Shown here: in pieces, positions 17,403-25,178 of the stretch
Position numbering within the stretch: position 1 is the stretch's first letter
Layout of the letters: every line of letters begins with the position of its first letter
From: Candidatus Saccharibacteria bacterium oral taxon 955
Lineage (GTDB): Bacteria; Patescibacteriota; Saccharimonadia; Saccharimonadales; Saccharimonadaceae
Assembly (NCBI GenBank): GCA_010202265.1
Contig: CP047918.1
Coordinates: 372,001-436,000, forward strand
Direction of reading: 5' to 3'
Length of the DNA: 64,000 bases
Made by a program: the position numbers and the translations under genes
The notes under the pieces: generated by a model
What the model saw: the letters and a program-made list of their open reading frames with translations, nothing else
Told to the model about the DNA's origin: nothing
The model's database searches: none

Positions 17403-18860
17403 TTACTGTTTTGTCGTGTAGACGTAGAAGCGATCTGCGCTCCGAATCTTGTGACTGGTGACGATGTGCGATAGTTCTAGATTTGGTACTCGAATGTGGC
17501 GAGAATCATGTGTCAACAAGACGGTCTTAGGCGTGTCGGTGATGTCTACTGAGACGCTGAATCGTTTGTCATAATGAGCTACTAACGAATAAAACGCTAG
17601 TTGATCTTTTGAGGCGACTAGACGAGTTGAATCTGCGTCTGTTTTGTTTTTTGCAAGGTATTGATCTAGAAGTGCGAGGTCACTTGAATAATGATCTAGT
17701 ACCTGAGGGTTGTATGAGTAGTTGTTCATGTAGCGCATCATGCCTGAAAATATCAAGCCTACGACAAATATACTTAGCGGCAAAAGCCCAGTGACACGTG
17801 CATAAGGGTTTCGTGGAAATAGCTTATACCAGCTTGTGATCATTGTAGCCATACCCATTGCTATCATGAGGGTGCTGAGTGGATAAAGGCTCGATAGGTA
17901 TTTTGGATTTAGGATGATGAGCGGCAACATGAATGTTGCCAAAATTAAAACTACATAGCTACGAGCGGTATATTTTACGGTGAAAAATTTGTATATACCT
18001 ACAGCCATCAATATGACCACGCCAAGCGAATAAGTCGGTCGAAGTAGCGCGCTGGTTGAGGTAGAAAAGAAGCCAAATAGGTCTAGAGCAACGGTTTTTA
18101 GATTTGCGACGATATCAAACGATGCGGTTGGTACGCCAAGAAGCGTCAGTGCGACGGAAGGATTGACGATTGATGCGTATACGAGTGGCGCTATTGAGGC
18201 TAGTCCAAGTATCAGAGCTAGGATCAGGCGCGGTCGTGATATCTTGCGGATTATATAGCGAATGTGGGGATGAAACGATGCTGTAATCAGTAGTGCTATT
18301 ACGACGTAAACACCGAGTGGTACATAGAGGGCAGTCGCCATGAGCACACACCCTATCACCTTCCAAAAAGTATTAAATATAGCGCTTCGTGTTACGTAAG
18401 TTCCAGCTGTTAGAAGCCATATAGTGACAAACGTAAATAAAATAGCTGGCGTGCCATCCTGAATCAAGAATAGGAATTGTGTAGTCGTTACCGCGAGGAC
18501 TGTCGCGAGTACGGCGACATTTCTTCGAAACCAGGCGCGCGTCAGGAGACAGATACCAACGCTAGTTAGCGTACCAAGGATAATTGATGGAAGCTTGATT
18601 GTGAGCGTTGAGACGCCAAACACCATAAAACCTAGGCGTTGAAGTATATGATATGGCAAATTGACAACGGTTGCAGGGTCGAGTGACTGGGCTGACAGCG
18701 CGCCACTTTCGAGTGCACTTGACAATTCCGCCTCACGAAGTGATCCAGGAATGTATATCGAAGTGAGGCCTAGGATGACGACGACAATCAAAAAGATTAG
18801 GCTGTAGCCTATCTTGTATCGCCATCGATAGAGAGCGTAGTCAGTGACGTGTGATTTCAT
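17403..18860 (-). CDS. GT-C fold glycosyltransferase-like membrane protein (ArnT/PMT, GT39-type)
   Basis: This 485-residue protein has about ten membrane helices. The first periplasmic loop has YIPGSLREAELSSAL, resembling the acidic catalytic loop (DE/REAE) of GT39/ArnT-type enzymes, followed by the LPYHILQRLGFMVFG and LTIKLPSIILG pattern seen in PMT_2 domains. A soluble C-terminal part of about 75 residues follows. Such enzymes move sugars from polyprenyl-phosphate donors to lipids or proteins outside the membrane; donor and acceptor are unknown. A TATAAT box lies about 10 nt before the ATG. Neighbouring genes give no hint of its pathway. Confidence 0.72.
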   Translation of the reverse strand: MKSHVTDYALYRWRYKIGYSLIFLIVVVILGLTSIYIPGSLREAELSSALESGALSAQSLDPATVVNLPYHILQRLGFMVFGVSTLTIKLPSIILGTLTSVGICLLTRAWFRRNVAVLATVLAVTTTQFLFLIQDGTPAILFTFVTIWLLTAGTYVTRSAIFNTFWKVIGCVLMATALYVPLGVYVVIALLITASFHPHIRYIIRKISRPRLILALILGLASIAPLVYASIVNPSVALTLLGVPTASFDIVANLKTVALDLFGFFSTSTSALLRPTYSLGVVILMAVGIYKFFTVKYTARSYVVLILATFMLPLIILNPKYLSSLYPLSTLMIAMGMATMITSWYKLFPRNPYARVTGLLPLSIFVVGLIFSGMMRYMNNYSYNPQVLDHYSSDLALLDQYLAKNKTDADSTRLVASKDQLAFYSLVAHYDKRFSVSVDITDTPKTVLLTHDSRHIRVPNLELSHIVTSHKIRSADRFYVYTTKQ

Positions 18861-18881
18861 ACTGCCTATGATTATATCACG

Positions 18882-20234
18882 CTACTCGTGCCGTTTGTCG
18901 AGCGACATAAAGCGAAGACGCTCTGGATGGAAGTACAGTTGAACTTTGCCGACTGGGCCGTTACGGTGCTTGGCGATGATTAGATCGGTGATATTTTGAA
19001 CTTCAGGATTGTCTGGCTCGTAGTAGCCTGGTCGATAGATAAACGAAACTATATCGGCATCTTGTTCAATGGATCCCGATTCGCGTAGGTCAGCTAGCTG
19101 TGGAATTGGTGGTGTGCGACTCTCGACTGAACGTGATAGCTGTGAAAGGGCGATTAGCGGCACATTGAGCTCGCGAGCAATCAATTTTAAGCCACGTGAA
19201 ATCTCTGAAACCTCCTGGACGCGGTTGCCGTTGTGATTACCGCTAGCTTGCATGAGTTGGAGGTAGTCAACGACGATCAGCCCGAGCGGCTGGTCGTGTG
19301 CTGCGCGGCGTGCTTTGGTACGCATCTCAAGTACGCTCAAGCCTGGCGTGTCGTCGATAAATATCGGTGCCTCTGCCATCTCGCCCATTGCTTCTGAAAG
19401 TTTCGAAAAGTCTTCATCACTCAGGTTGCCGGTACGGATATTCCAGCTATCAACTCCCGACGCGTCCGCTAGCATACGGTCGATTAGCTGTTCTTTGCTC
19501 ATCTCTAGACTAAAGAATAACACTGGTAGTTTAGCAAGCGAGGCAACGTTATAGGCGAGGTTGGTGACGAGCGTCGTCTTACCCATCGCTGGGCGCGCCG
19601 CGAGGATAATTAGATCGCTACGTTGTAGGCCAGCCGTCATGTTATCTAGATCGCGATAGCCGGTACGAATACCGCGTAGTTGACCTTTGTTGCGATGTAA
19701 CTCCTCGATACGGTCAAAGCTCTCTGTCAAAATACTCTCGATACTGATAAGGTCTTGTTTGAGCGACTGATCCGAAACGCTAAATAGTTCCGCTTCGGCT
19801 TTTTCGAGAAGCTCTTGGGTAGAGGTCTCTTCGTCAAACCCCATTTCGCTAATCTCAGCACTGGCTTTAATTAGGCGTCGGCGTACGGCTTTTTGAGCAA
19901 TAATTTCGGCATAGCTATCAGCGTGCGCCGCGGTTGGCACGTAATTGGTCAGTTCGGTGAGATAGGCTGATCCGCCGATTGCTTCTAGCTCATCTTTCTT
20001 TTTGAGCTCTTCGGTAAGAGTCAGTAGATCCACCGGCTTATGTTTTTCGTATAGACGCATAATTGCCCCAAAAATTGCCTGGTGGCGTTTGTCGTAGAAG
20101 TCTTTTGGCGTGACGATCTCAGACGCATCAGCAACAATTTCATCGTCTATCAGGATTGCGCCAATCAAACTCATCTCTGCATCGAGATTTTGGGGCGGAA
20201 CTTTTCCAGCAACAATTTCTTTTTTATCAGCCAT
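18882..20234 (-). CDS. dnaB: replicative DNA helicase DnaB
   Basis: DnaB is the hexameric 5' to 3' helicase of the replication fork. The 450-residue protein shows the N-terminal primase-binding domain (PPQNLDAEMSLIGAIL, DFYDKRHQAIFGAI) and the RecA-like C-terminal domain with LIILAARPAMGKTTLV (Walker A), LGLIVVDYLQLMQ (Walker B) and ELNVPLIALSQLSRSVE, ADLRESGSIEQDAD, FIYRPGYY. No intein is present. The ATG overlaps the dnaX stop codon by one base (TAATG), so the two replication genes are coupled. Confidence 0.97.
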   Translation of the reverse strand: MADKKEIVAGKVPPQNLDAEMSLIGAILIDDEIVADASEIVTPKDFYDKRHQAIFGAIMRLYEKHKPVDLLTLTEELKKKDELEAIGGSAYLTELTNYVPTAAHADSYAEIIAQKAVRRRLIKASAEISEMGFDEETSTQELLEKAEAELFSVSDQSLKQDLISIESILTESFDRIEELHRNKGQLRGIRTGYRDLDNMTAGLQRSDLIILAARPAMGKTTLVTNLAYNVASLAKLPVLFFSLEMSKEQLIDRMLADASGVDSWNIRTGNLSDEDFSKLSEAMGEMAEAPIFIDDTPGLSVLEMRTKARRAAHDQPLGLIVVDYLQLMQASGNHNGNRVQEVSEISRGLKLIARELNVPLIALSQLSRSVESRTPPIPQLADLRESGSIEQDADIVSFIYRPGYYEPDNPEVQNITDLIIAKHRNGPVGKVQLYFHPERLRFMSLDKRHE

Positions 20235-21658
20235 TACAACTCCACTTCTTCTCCTCCGCCCATGATATCAAAGACGGCTGCTACCTGGCTATCTTTTGGT
20301 GGTGCAGACGATTCGAGGATCGATATATCAGTATTTATGACACCAATCGACTGTAGAGCCTCGGCGAGTGCGGGCAGGGCTGCATCAAGCTTATTTTTAT
20401 AGAATTTCTTGCCAGCGTAGATTGTTAGTTTGTTGTCGTCAAAATTATATTTACAGTTTTTGATGATGCTATGCGCTCCAGTATGTGATGAAAGCGCTGA
20501 AACAAAGTCCTCCCATGAAAACGGCTGACCCGTCTCTGGTGCCTTGGATTCGTCAGATTGAGCTGACGCTGTACTATCCGAAGTGTCAAGTGTTTCTTTT
20601 TGTGTACCTGTTTGATCTTTGTTGGAAACTGGTTTTTGTTCGGCAACTTTGTCTGATTGCTTGTTGGCTGCCAGGTCAGTGTTAACGCTAGGCTTTGCTG
20701 GCTGAGCTACTGAGCTAGATTTAGGGTAATTGGTCAACGCGGTGAGTAGTTTAACGTGTGGCCAGGCGCTACGCGCAACATCGAGTAGGTTATCGAGTAG
20801 TGAGATGAGCTCTGGTTCTGCCGTAATGCAATTACGAATTACGTAAATTAACTGTTCAACTAGCGTGAGAGCTGGCGCTCCTTGTGATTCTGCGGTATCG
20901 AGTAGCTGAACGATTGTATGAATATCCTGTAATTTGTAAGCTTCAATCAGACGCTCAATTATGTCAGTTTCTGCTAGGCCAAGAACTTTCTCGATTAGCG
21001 AAACAGTAATCTCCTCATCTGAAATATTACGTAGCTGATCTAGTAGGCTGATGCTGTCGCGAAAACTTCCCTTGCCTTGATGTGCGATCAGTTCTAGCGC
21101 CTCATCGTTAATCATAATATTTTCAGCGTCAGCAATTTTGCGCAGATGTTTTGCGGCTGTATCTGGTTGGATCGCCCGAAAATTAAATCTCTGCACTCGG
21201 CTAATGATAGTCGCTGGTAACTTGTTCGCGTCAGTTGTGGCAAGAATAAAGACGATGTGCTCAGGCGGTTCTTCTAGTGTTTTGAGGAGAGCATTAAAGG
21301 CCTGTTTTGACAACATGTGGACCTCGTCAATGATATACACCTTTTTTCTGGCGCTACTAGGTGCAACCATGACTTTTTCGCGTAGGTCACGGACGTCATC
21401 GACTGAGTTGTTGCTTGCCGCGTCTATTTCGATAATATCTAGGTGATTGGTTTCGTCAGCATACGGTAGCTGGTTAATTTCGTGAGCTAATATGCGAGCA
21501 ATCGAAGTCTTGCCTACCCCTCTCGGTCCAGTCAGTAAGTAGGCATGAGCGATATTGTCGCTCGCAATTGCGCGTTTTAGCATATCAGTAATATGAGATT
21601 GGCCAACAATCTCATCAAGACTTTTCGAACGGTATTTTCGATATAACGCCTGCCCCAT
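20234..21658 (-). CDS. dnaX: DNA polymerase III subunit gamma/tau, lacking the zinc module
   Basis: DnaX is the ATPase motor of the clamp loader. The 474-residue protein has YRKYRSKSLDEIVGQ, Walker A GPRGVGKTSIARILA, Walker B KVYIIDEVHMLSKQAFNALLKTLEEPP and the SRVQRFNF sensor region. In most bacteria a zinc module with four Cys lies between Walker A and the EIDAASN segment. Here the linker INQLPYADETNHL has no Cys. Residues about 300-390 are a Ser/Lys/Gln-rich linker, then a short C-terminal domain. A TATAAT box lies 8 nt before the ATG. No frameshift signal for a shorter gamma form stands out. Confidence 0.95.
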   Translation of the reverse strand: MGQALYRKYRSKSLDEIVGQSHITDMLKRAIASDNIAHAYLLTGPRGVGKTSIARILAHEINQLPYADETNHLDIIEIDAASNNSVDDVRDLREKVMVAPSSARKKVYIIDEVHMLSKQAFNALLKTLEEPPEHIVFILATTDANKLPATIISRVQRFNFRAIQPDTAAKHLRKIADAENIMINDEALELIAHQGKGSFRDSISLLDQLRNISDEEITVSLIEKVLGLAETDIIERLIEAYKLQDIHTIVQLLDTAESQGAPALTLVEQLIYVIRNCITAEPELISLLDNLLDVARSAWPHVKLLTALTNYPKSSSVAQPAKPSVNTDLAANKQSDKVAEQKPVSNKDQTGTQKETLDTSDSTASAQSDESKAPETGQPFSWEDFVSALSSHTGAHSIIKNCKYNFDDNKLTIYAGKKFYKNKLDAALPALAEALQSIGVINTDISILESSAPPKDSQVAAVFDIMGGGEEVEL

Positions 21659-21700
21659 ATGAATTTATTATACCTCGAGAGAGGTGTTTACACTGTTGTA

Positions 21701-22342
21701 TTATTTCGTGATTGCGCCTGGTGACGAGGCGTTGTCGAGATAGCACTGTCCACAAAGCGACTGATAACGCACTCTAGTTGGGTCGTTGTCAATCCAGACT
21801 ATCGGTTCACCGACATGAAAGTTTCCGTCCACAAATCGACCGTTAAACTCCGCTTGCTGACCACAGGGACACATCGTCGGCATCTTTTTGACCGTATCAG
21901 CCAGCTCAAACATGCGACGTGTGCCTTCAAATAAATGTCGTTGAATATCAGTGCGAATACCAAACGCAATCACCGATGTATCGTCGATCTTTGCAATTTT
22001 CTCTAGGTCATCTACTTGCTCGGGAGACATGAAATTAACCTCGTCCACTAGGACACATTGGACGGCTCTATCGCCAATTAGCTTGTGCAGTGTCTCGTAT
22101 ACTGGGGTTGAATCTTCAAATTTGGTCTCATCAGGGAGTTTGTCGCCAGCTTTGTGCGTCGCTATGTCGATTGGCCATTCTTTGCCAGCGCGTGATGTTG
22201 TAAACCCAGGTTTACGCATGCTCATTTCTGGCATCATGGTCACAACTTTTAGTCCATTTTCTGCATAGTTAAAGGCGGTACTGATCATCGTATCGCTTTT
22301 ACCACAATTCATCGCTCCATAGAGAAAATGCAATTTTGCCAT
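21701..22342 (-). CDS. tdk: thymidine kinase
   Basis: Tdk salvages thymidine to dTMP with ATP. The 213-residue protein has the type II kinase pattern: FLYGAMNCGKSDTMI (P-loop), VLVDEVNFMSPEQVDDL (Walker B and lid), and a C-terminal zinc site with CPCG and CGQC pairs flanking GEPIVWIDNDPTRVRYQSL. The tdk ATG is preceded by AGGGGGATTTAAC, a sequence also found upstream of dcd and thyA in this window. It complements the de novo dTMP genes at 26.8-29.8 kb. Confidence 0.93.
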   Translation of the reverse strand: MAKLHFLYGAMNCGKSDTMISTAFNYAENGLKVVTMMPEMSMRKPGFTTSRAGKEWPIDIATHKAGDKLPDETKFEDSTPVYETLHKLIGDRAVQCVLVDEVNFMSPEQVDDLEKIAKIDDTSVIAFGIRTDIQRHLFEGTRRMFELADTVKKMPTMCPCGQQAEFNGRFVDGNFHVGEPIVWIDNDPTRVRYQSLCGQCYLDNASSPGAITK

Positions 22343-22448
22343 GTTAAATCCCCCTGCCCACCTGTTGATTTTTATCGTCTATTGCCTCTAGTATAGCCTA
22401 GCGGCGATAGGCCTGTCGTGGGTAGTTTTTACAATATGGCTATTTGGC

Positions 22449-22964
22449 CTAAAGTGCCGCCTCAACGGCCGCCCAGGTAGCGTCTGGGTTGTCCTCTGGT
22501 ACGATGATCGTGACTTGGTCACCGATATTGATTCGGAAATACGTAACACTAGCAAGTAGAATTCGATATTCTCGACCTTGGGCTTCGACATAGTATGCGC
22601 CATCGTGCTGGACAAGCGTGCCGATGATTTGCTTGCGTGGAATTGGACCGATTTGCTTATAGATAAATCCACCATCATTGGCGATAGTGAGCTTAAGGAT
22701 ATCACCCTCGACAAGCTTTGACTTGCTTGCATAGTTGGCTGGTACAGGATAGCTCTTGCCATCTGGACCAATCATCACTTGCCCGTCAAATACACCCTCA
22801 ATAACTTTGCCCGATACATCTTCGCGGGAGTTAGTAGGTGTGACGACATGTCCATCGTCTCCGAGGATACTCATCAAGAGCTCCTTGGCAGCGGCTAAGT
22901 TGGTTTCCGCCTCTTGAATTAGCGATTTAAGTCGCTTAACTTGTTTTTCTGGTAATTCAGACAT
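22449..22964 (-). CDS. conserved hypothetical protein with N-terminal coiled coil (171 aa)
   Basis: Residues 1-35 form a charged helix (EKQVKRLKSLIQEAETNLAA); the rest is predicted beta-rich with repeated motifs such as KVIEGVFDGQVMIGPDGKSYPV and GTLVQHDGAYYVEAQGREYRI, suggesting two OB- or KOW-like small barrels. It has no signal peptide or membrane helix. Two beta barrels behind a helix suggest an RNA- or ribosome-associated protein, but that is a guess. It is followed by tdk and preceded by the duplicated cassette region. Family not named. Confidence 0.7.
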   Translation of the reverse strand: MSELPEKQVKRLKSLIQEAETNLAAAKELLMSILGDDGHVVTPTNSREDVSGKVIEGVFDGQVMIGPDGKSYPVPANYASKSKLVEGDILKLTIANDGGFIYKQIGPIPRKQIIGTLVQHDGAYYVEAQGREYRILLASVTYFRINIGDQVTIIVPEDNPDATWAAVEAAL

Positions 22965-23099
22965 CTGGTAAATCTCGCAATCTTTTGTCTGTGTTTTGTT
23001 ATATCAACCCATTATATACATCTCTATGGGTAAAAAGTCAAGAACAGAAATTTTCCACAAGGTTTTATGAGGTGAAAACAAAAGCGTTGTAAAAATTAT

Positions 23100-23157
23100 C
23101 GATAAAACCAAAGAAAAATGCCCAGATCCACGCACCAACTGTACGTGAGATCTGGGC
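23100..23157 (-). terminator. cassette terminator, copy 1 (loop orientation A)
   Basis: On the minus strand a 9-bp stem GCCCAGATC/GATCTGGGC closes a 20-nt loop and is followed by a T-rich tail. It lies 24 bp past the stop of the small gene at 23181-23411. The same stem and tail recur at 23477-23534, but with the 20-nt loop in reverse-complement orientation. Confidence 0.75.
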
Positions 23158-23180
23158 CTATAGGGCGACTAGTGATGGCT

Positions 23181-23411
23181 CTAGCCGTCCAGCCAGCCGT
23201 CCCAGTCTTGTCTCCAGGGCGTGGAGGGGCGCTTAAACTCCCCTCCACACCGGCAGGTCCATCCTAGGCAACCGCCCTTGGGGCCGCGTATCCAATCCTT
23301 TCTGTCGCGCCTTCTTGTCTTTTGGTAACGCCCATGGGCGTTACCAGAAAAAATCCAACAGCGCTGCCTTTTTCGTTTCGACCGCTGAGGTCTATGAAAC
23401 TTTTTGGCCAT
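23181..23411 (-). CDS. small basic Cys-containing protein, cassette copy A (76 aa)
   Basis: Family not recognised. The protein starts MAKKFHRPQRSKRKRQRC, continues with FSGNAHGRYQKTRRRDRK and ends with a cysteine cluster (GGCLGWTCRCGG) and a Trp-rich tail. It is paralogous to the next upstream small protein: RPQRSKR, FSGNA and the C-terminal Cys region align. Very basic, it could bind nucleic acid, with the cysteines binding a metal (inference). A longer reading frame reaches 23471, but the ATG at 23411 has a strong Shine-Dalgarno (AGGAGAAAGG) and a promoter just upstream. Own promoter and terminator make it a one-gene cassette. Confidence 0.65.
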   Translation of the reverse strand: MAKKFHRPQRSKRKRQRCWIFSGNAHGRYQKTRRRDRKDWIRGPKGGCLGWTCRCGGEFKRPSTPWRQDWDGWLDG

Positions 23412-23442
23412 CCTTTCTCCTATTCTTCTGGCCAGTTTTACT

Positions 23443-23471
23443 ATAGTAACATAAAATGTAAGAAAATGCAA
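23443..23471 (-). promoter_or_regulatory. promoter of cassette copy A
   Basis: Minus-strand TTGCAT (23466-23471) and TACTAT (23443-23448) with 17-bp spacing. The spacer resembles that of copy B (TTTTATG before the -10), showing that the promoter was duplicated with the gene. The -35 box begins 6 bp after the tail of the copy B terminator. Confidence 0.6.
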
Positions 23472-23476
23472 TATAG

Positions 23477-23534
23477 CGATAAAACCAAAGAAAAATGCCC
23501 AGATCTCACGTACAGTTGGTGCGTGGATCTGGGC
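23477..23534 (-). terminator. cassette terminator, copy 2 (loop orientation B)
   Basis: Same flank and stem as the element at 23100-23157 (29 identical bases, then the identical right arm), but the 20-nt loop is the exact reverse complement. It lies 9 bp past the stop of the copy B gene. Confidence 0.75.
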
Positions 23535-23543
23535 TGGGGACGA

Positions 23544-23771
23544 TTAGCAGTATTCGTGCTGCCATTCGTCCGAAAAACCTCTGCGCAAAAGTGCATTGCG
23601 CTTGAGGTTATCACAGTACTCACAGCCGGGGCAACCGGCGTGAGCGAAACTGTTTCCACCCTTCGATCGAAGGCGCAACTCTTTCAGGCGACGCTTCCCG
23701 GCGTTACCTGAGAAAGGGCGGTGATCCTTATCTCGTTTCGACCGTTGAGGCCGACGAGAGCTTTTGGTCAT
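23544..23771 (-). CDS. small basic Cys-containing protein, cassette copy B (75 aa)
   Basis: Paralog of the 23181-23411 product: MTKSSRRPQRSKRDKD, FSGNAGKRRLKELRLRSKGG, then GCPGCEYCDNLKRN, with the cysteines spaced C-x2-C-x2-C. The pattern could be a small metal site. The ATG has a strong Shine-Dalgarno (AGGAGGAAAAA). Identity to copy A is high at the N-terminus and lower elsewhere, so the duplication is not recent at protein level. Function unknown. Confidence 0.65.
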   Translation of the reverse strand: MTKSSRRPQRSKRDKDHRPFSGNAGKRRLKELRLRSKGGNSFAHAGCPGCEYCDNLKRNALLRRGFSDEWQHEYC

Positions 23772-23801
23772 TTTTTCCTCCTCTTAACGACCAATATCTA
23801 T

Positions 23802-23830
23802 ATTGTAGCATAAAATATACAAAAAAGCAA
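23802..23830 (-). promoter_or_regulatory. promoter of cassette copy B
   Basis: Minus-strand TTGCTT (23825-23830) and TACAAT (23802-23807) with 17-bp spacing and a TGC extension of the -10 box. Confidence 0.6.
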
Positions 23831-23840
23831 TACCCTAATA

Positions 23841-23869
23841 AAAAATACCCCAAAATCTGGGGTATTTTT
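23841..23869. terminator. terminator of the rplJ-rplL operon
   Basis: An 11-bp stem, AAAAATACCCC/GGGGTATTTTT, with a 7-nt loop, 38 bp past the rplL stop. A- and T-runs on both sides allow both directions. Confidence 0.8.
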
Positions 23870-23906
23870 TGCAAAATGACAAAAGCGGTCTTTTTTTCGA
23901 GGTAAC

Positions 23907-24287
23907 TTACGCGACTTCGACAGTAGCACCAGCCTCTTCGAGGGCTTTCTTGGCTGCGTCTGCGTCGTCTTTGCTGACCTTCTCTTTGATTGGAGATGGC
24001 GCGTTGTCGACGAGGGCTTTTGCTTCGCCTAGGCCGAGACCAGTAAGCTCTTTGACAGCCTTGATTACAGCAACTTTTTGCGCACCAGCGTCTTTGAGGG
24101 TTACGGTAAACTCAGTCTTTTCGTCGGCTGCTGCACCGGCTTCAGCGCCAGCAGCAGGACCAGCAACAGCGACAGCTGTGGCCGCTGGCTCGATGCCATA
24201 TTCGTCCTTGAGGACATTTTTGAGTTCGTTTACTTCGAGTACTGTGAGCTTGGTTAGCTCTTCAGCAAGTTTCTTTACGTCTGCCAT
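23907..24287 (-). CDS. rplL: 50S ribosomal protein L7/L12
   Basis: L7/L12 forms the stalk that recruits translation factors. The 126-residue protein has the N-terminal dimerisation part ([20 protein letters not shown]), an Ala/Gly-rich hinge (about 38-55) and the C-terminal domain with [34 protein letters not shown] and the end segment [12 protein letters not shown]. The Shine-Dalgarno is TAAGGAG. It lies 89 bp downstream of rplJ, with a hairpin in the gap (24316-24341). Confidence 0.96.
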   Translation of the reverse strand: MADVKKLAEELTKLTVLEVNELKNVLKDEYGIEPAATAVAVAGPAAGAEAGAAADEKTEFTVTLKDAGAQKVAVIKAVKELTGLGLGEAKALVDNAPSPIKEKVSKDDADAAKKALEEAGATVEVA

Positions 24288-24315
24288 GGGATATTCTCCT
24301 TATAGTACTTATCTA

Positions 24316-24341
24316 TAAACCCAGATATATTTTCTGGGGTT
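24316..24341 (-). promoter_or_regulatory. hairpin between rplJ and rplL
   Basis: A stem around AACCCCAGAA/TCTGGGTT on the minus strand lies in the 89-bp gap before rplL. It could be a processing or partial termination site that sets the L10:L7/L12 ratio (inference). Confidence 0.35.
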
Positions 24342-24376
24342 GGCTTGATATTCTAATGTAATTTGAGCGTAGTAAA

Positions 24377-24901
24377 CTACGCAGTAGCTTTGTCAGCGAC
24401 GCCATCAAGCAATGCATGGAGATTGCCAGATAGGCCGTTGGTAACATCGTGAACTGGTGAAAGCAGTTGAGCAACCACCTCGGCGATGAGTTGCTGTTTG
24501 CTTGGAAGTCCAGCAAGCGCCTTGACCTCAGCTTGCGCGAGGGCAAGACCATCTCCGCTAAATCCAGCGACAAGCTCAAGTGCTGGGTGGGTTTTTCCAA
24601 ACTCATTTAGCACCTTTGCTGGCGCAACCTCGTCATCAGCACTAAACGCGTAGAGAAGCTGACCAACGAGTGCCGACGTGTCTGTCTCTTTGTAGGTGTC
24701 GCTACTGCTCATCGAGATCCGTACGAGGCGGTTCTTGACGACCTTGATGACGACACCTTCGGCGCGTGCGCTTTTGCGGAGCTCCTGGAGTTCAGCAACG
24801 CTGATTCCCTGGTATGTTGCGACTGCTGTCCCCTTTGCGTTAGCAAAGAGTTCGGTAAGTTCACTGACCAAAGCTTGTTTCTTATCTTTGGTGATGGCCA
24901 T
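24377..24901 (-). CDS. rplJ: 50S ribosomal protein L10
   Basis: L10 anchors the L7/L12 dimers on the ribosome. The 174-residue protein has AITKDKKQALVSELTELF, VATYQGISVAELQELRKSAR, VVKNRLVRI and a C-terminal helix for L12 binding. The ATG has a Shine-Dalgarno (AAAGGAT). A long leader upstream carries a recognisable L10 leader and an attenuator-like hairpin. Confidence 0.95.
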   Translation of the reverse strand: MAITKDKKQALVSELTELFANAKGTAVATYQGISVAELQELRKSARAEGVVIKVVKNRLVRISMSSSDTYKETDTSALVGQLLYAFSADDEVAPAKVLNEFGKTHPALELVAGFSGDGLALAQAEVKALAGLPSKQQLIAEVVAQLLSPVHDVTNGLSGNLHALLDGVADKATA

Positions 24902-24994
24902 AGATAATAATCCTTTCGGGGTGAAAGCTTCTAGCCGCTTTGAACTAAGAACTAGAAAAACTTTCCTGCTCTGATATTTTTAAATGTATGACCG

Positions 24995-25149
24995 CGTTGT
25001 CAATGTTCGACATCTCTTGGTGGAAGTGTCGCCAAAAACAAAAATCTTTGGCTACACGACCAAAGACCTCTCGGAAAAGTATAATTCCCTCGGTGGCTAA
25101 TTAAGTGATATGTCTCACAGCCACTGTCTCTGGTGAATGTCTAAGCTTT
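24995..25149 (-). ncRNA. ribosomal protein L10 leader (autoregulatory)
   Basis: The minus-strand leader contains the L10-binding arrangement: CCAGAGACAGTGGCTG, then TTAATTAGCCACCGAGG, matching the conserved kink-turn region of L10 leaders. About 50 nt later TCTTTGG/CCAAAGA (25045-25066) forms a hairpin followed by TTTTTGTTTTT, an intrinsic terminator inside the leader. L10-L12 binding probably decides read-through into rplJ-rplL. The match is by eye; a covariance-model search would settle it. Confidence 0.65.
25045..25066 (-). terminator. attenuator hairpin in the L10 leader
   Basis: A 7-bp stem TCTTTGG/CCAAAGA with an 8-nt loop and a T-rich tail, between the L10-binding region and rplJ. Confidence 0.6.
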
Positions 25150-25178
25150 ATGATAGCAAATTATGGGTAAAACGTCAA
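25150..25178 (-). promoter_or_regulatory. promoter of rplJ-rplL
   Basis: Minus-strand TTGACG (25173-25178), 17 bp, TATCAT (25150-25155), with a TGC extension. The -35 lies inside the stop region of the RelA/SpoT-like gene. The start would be about 240 nt before the rplJ ATG. Confidence 0.65.

Noticed and set aside
22388-22771. 127-codon minus-strand frame
   Set aside because: Lies in another frame of the conserved gene at 22449-22964, with poor codon use and no start signal.
23100-23534. CRISPR-like repeats
   Set aside because: Only two copies, each a terminator hairpin next to a gene, with coding sequence between them.
23869-24318. 149-codon plus-strand Ala/Ser-rich frame
   Set aside because: Antisense of rplL; the composition comes from the Ala-rich hinge of L7/L12.
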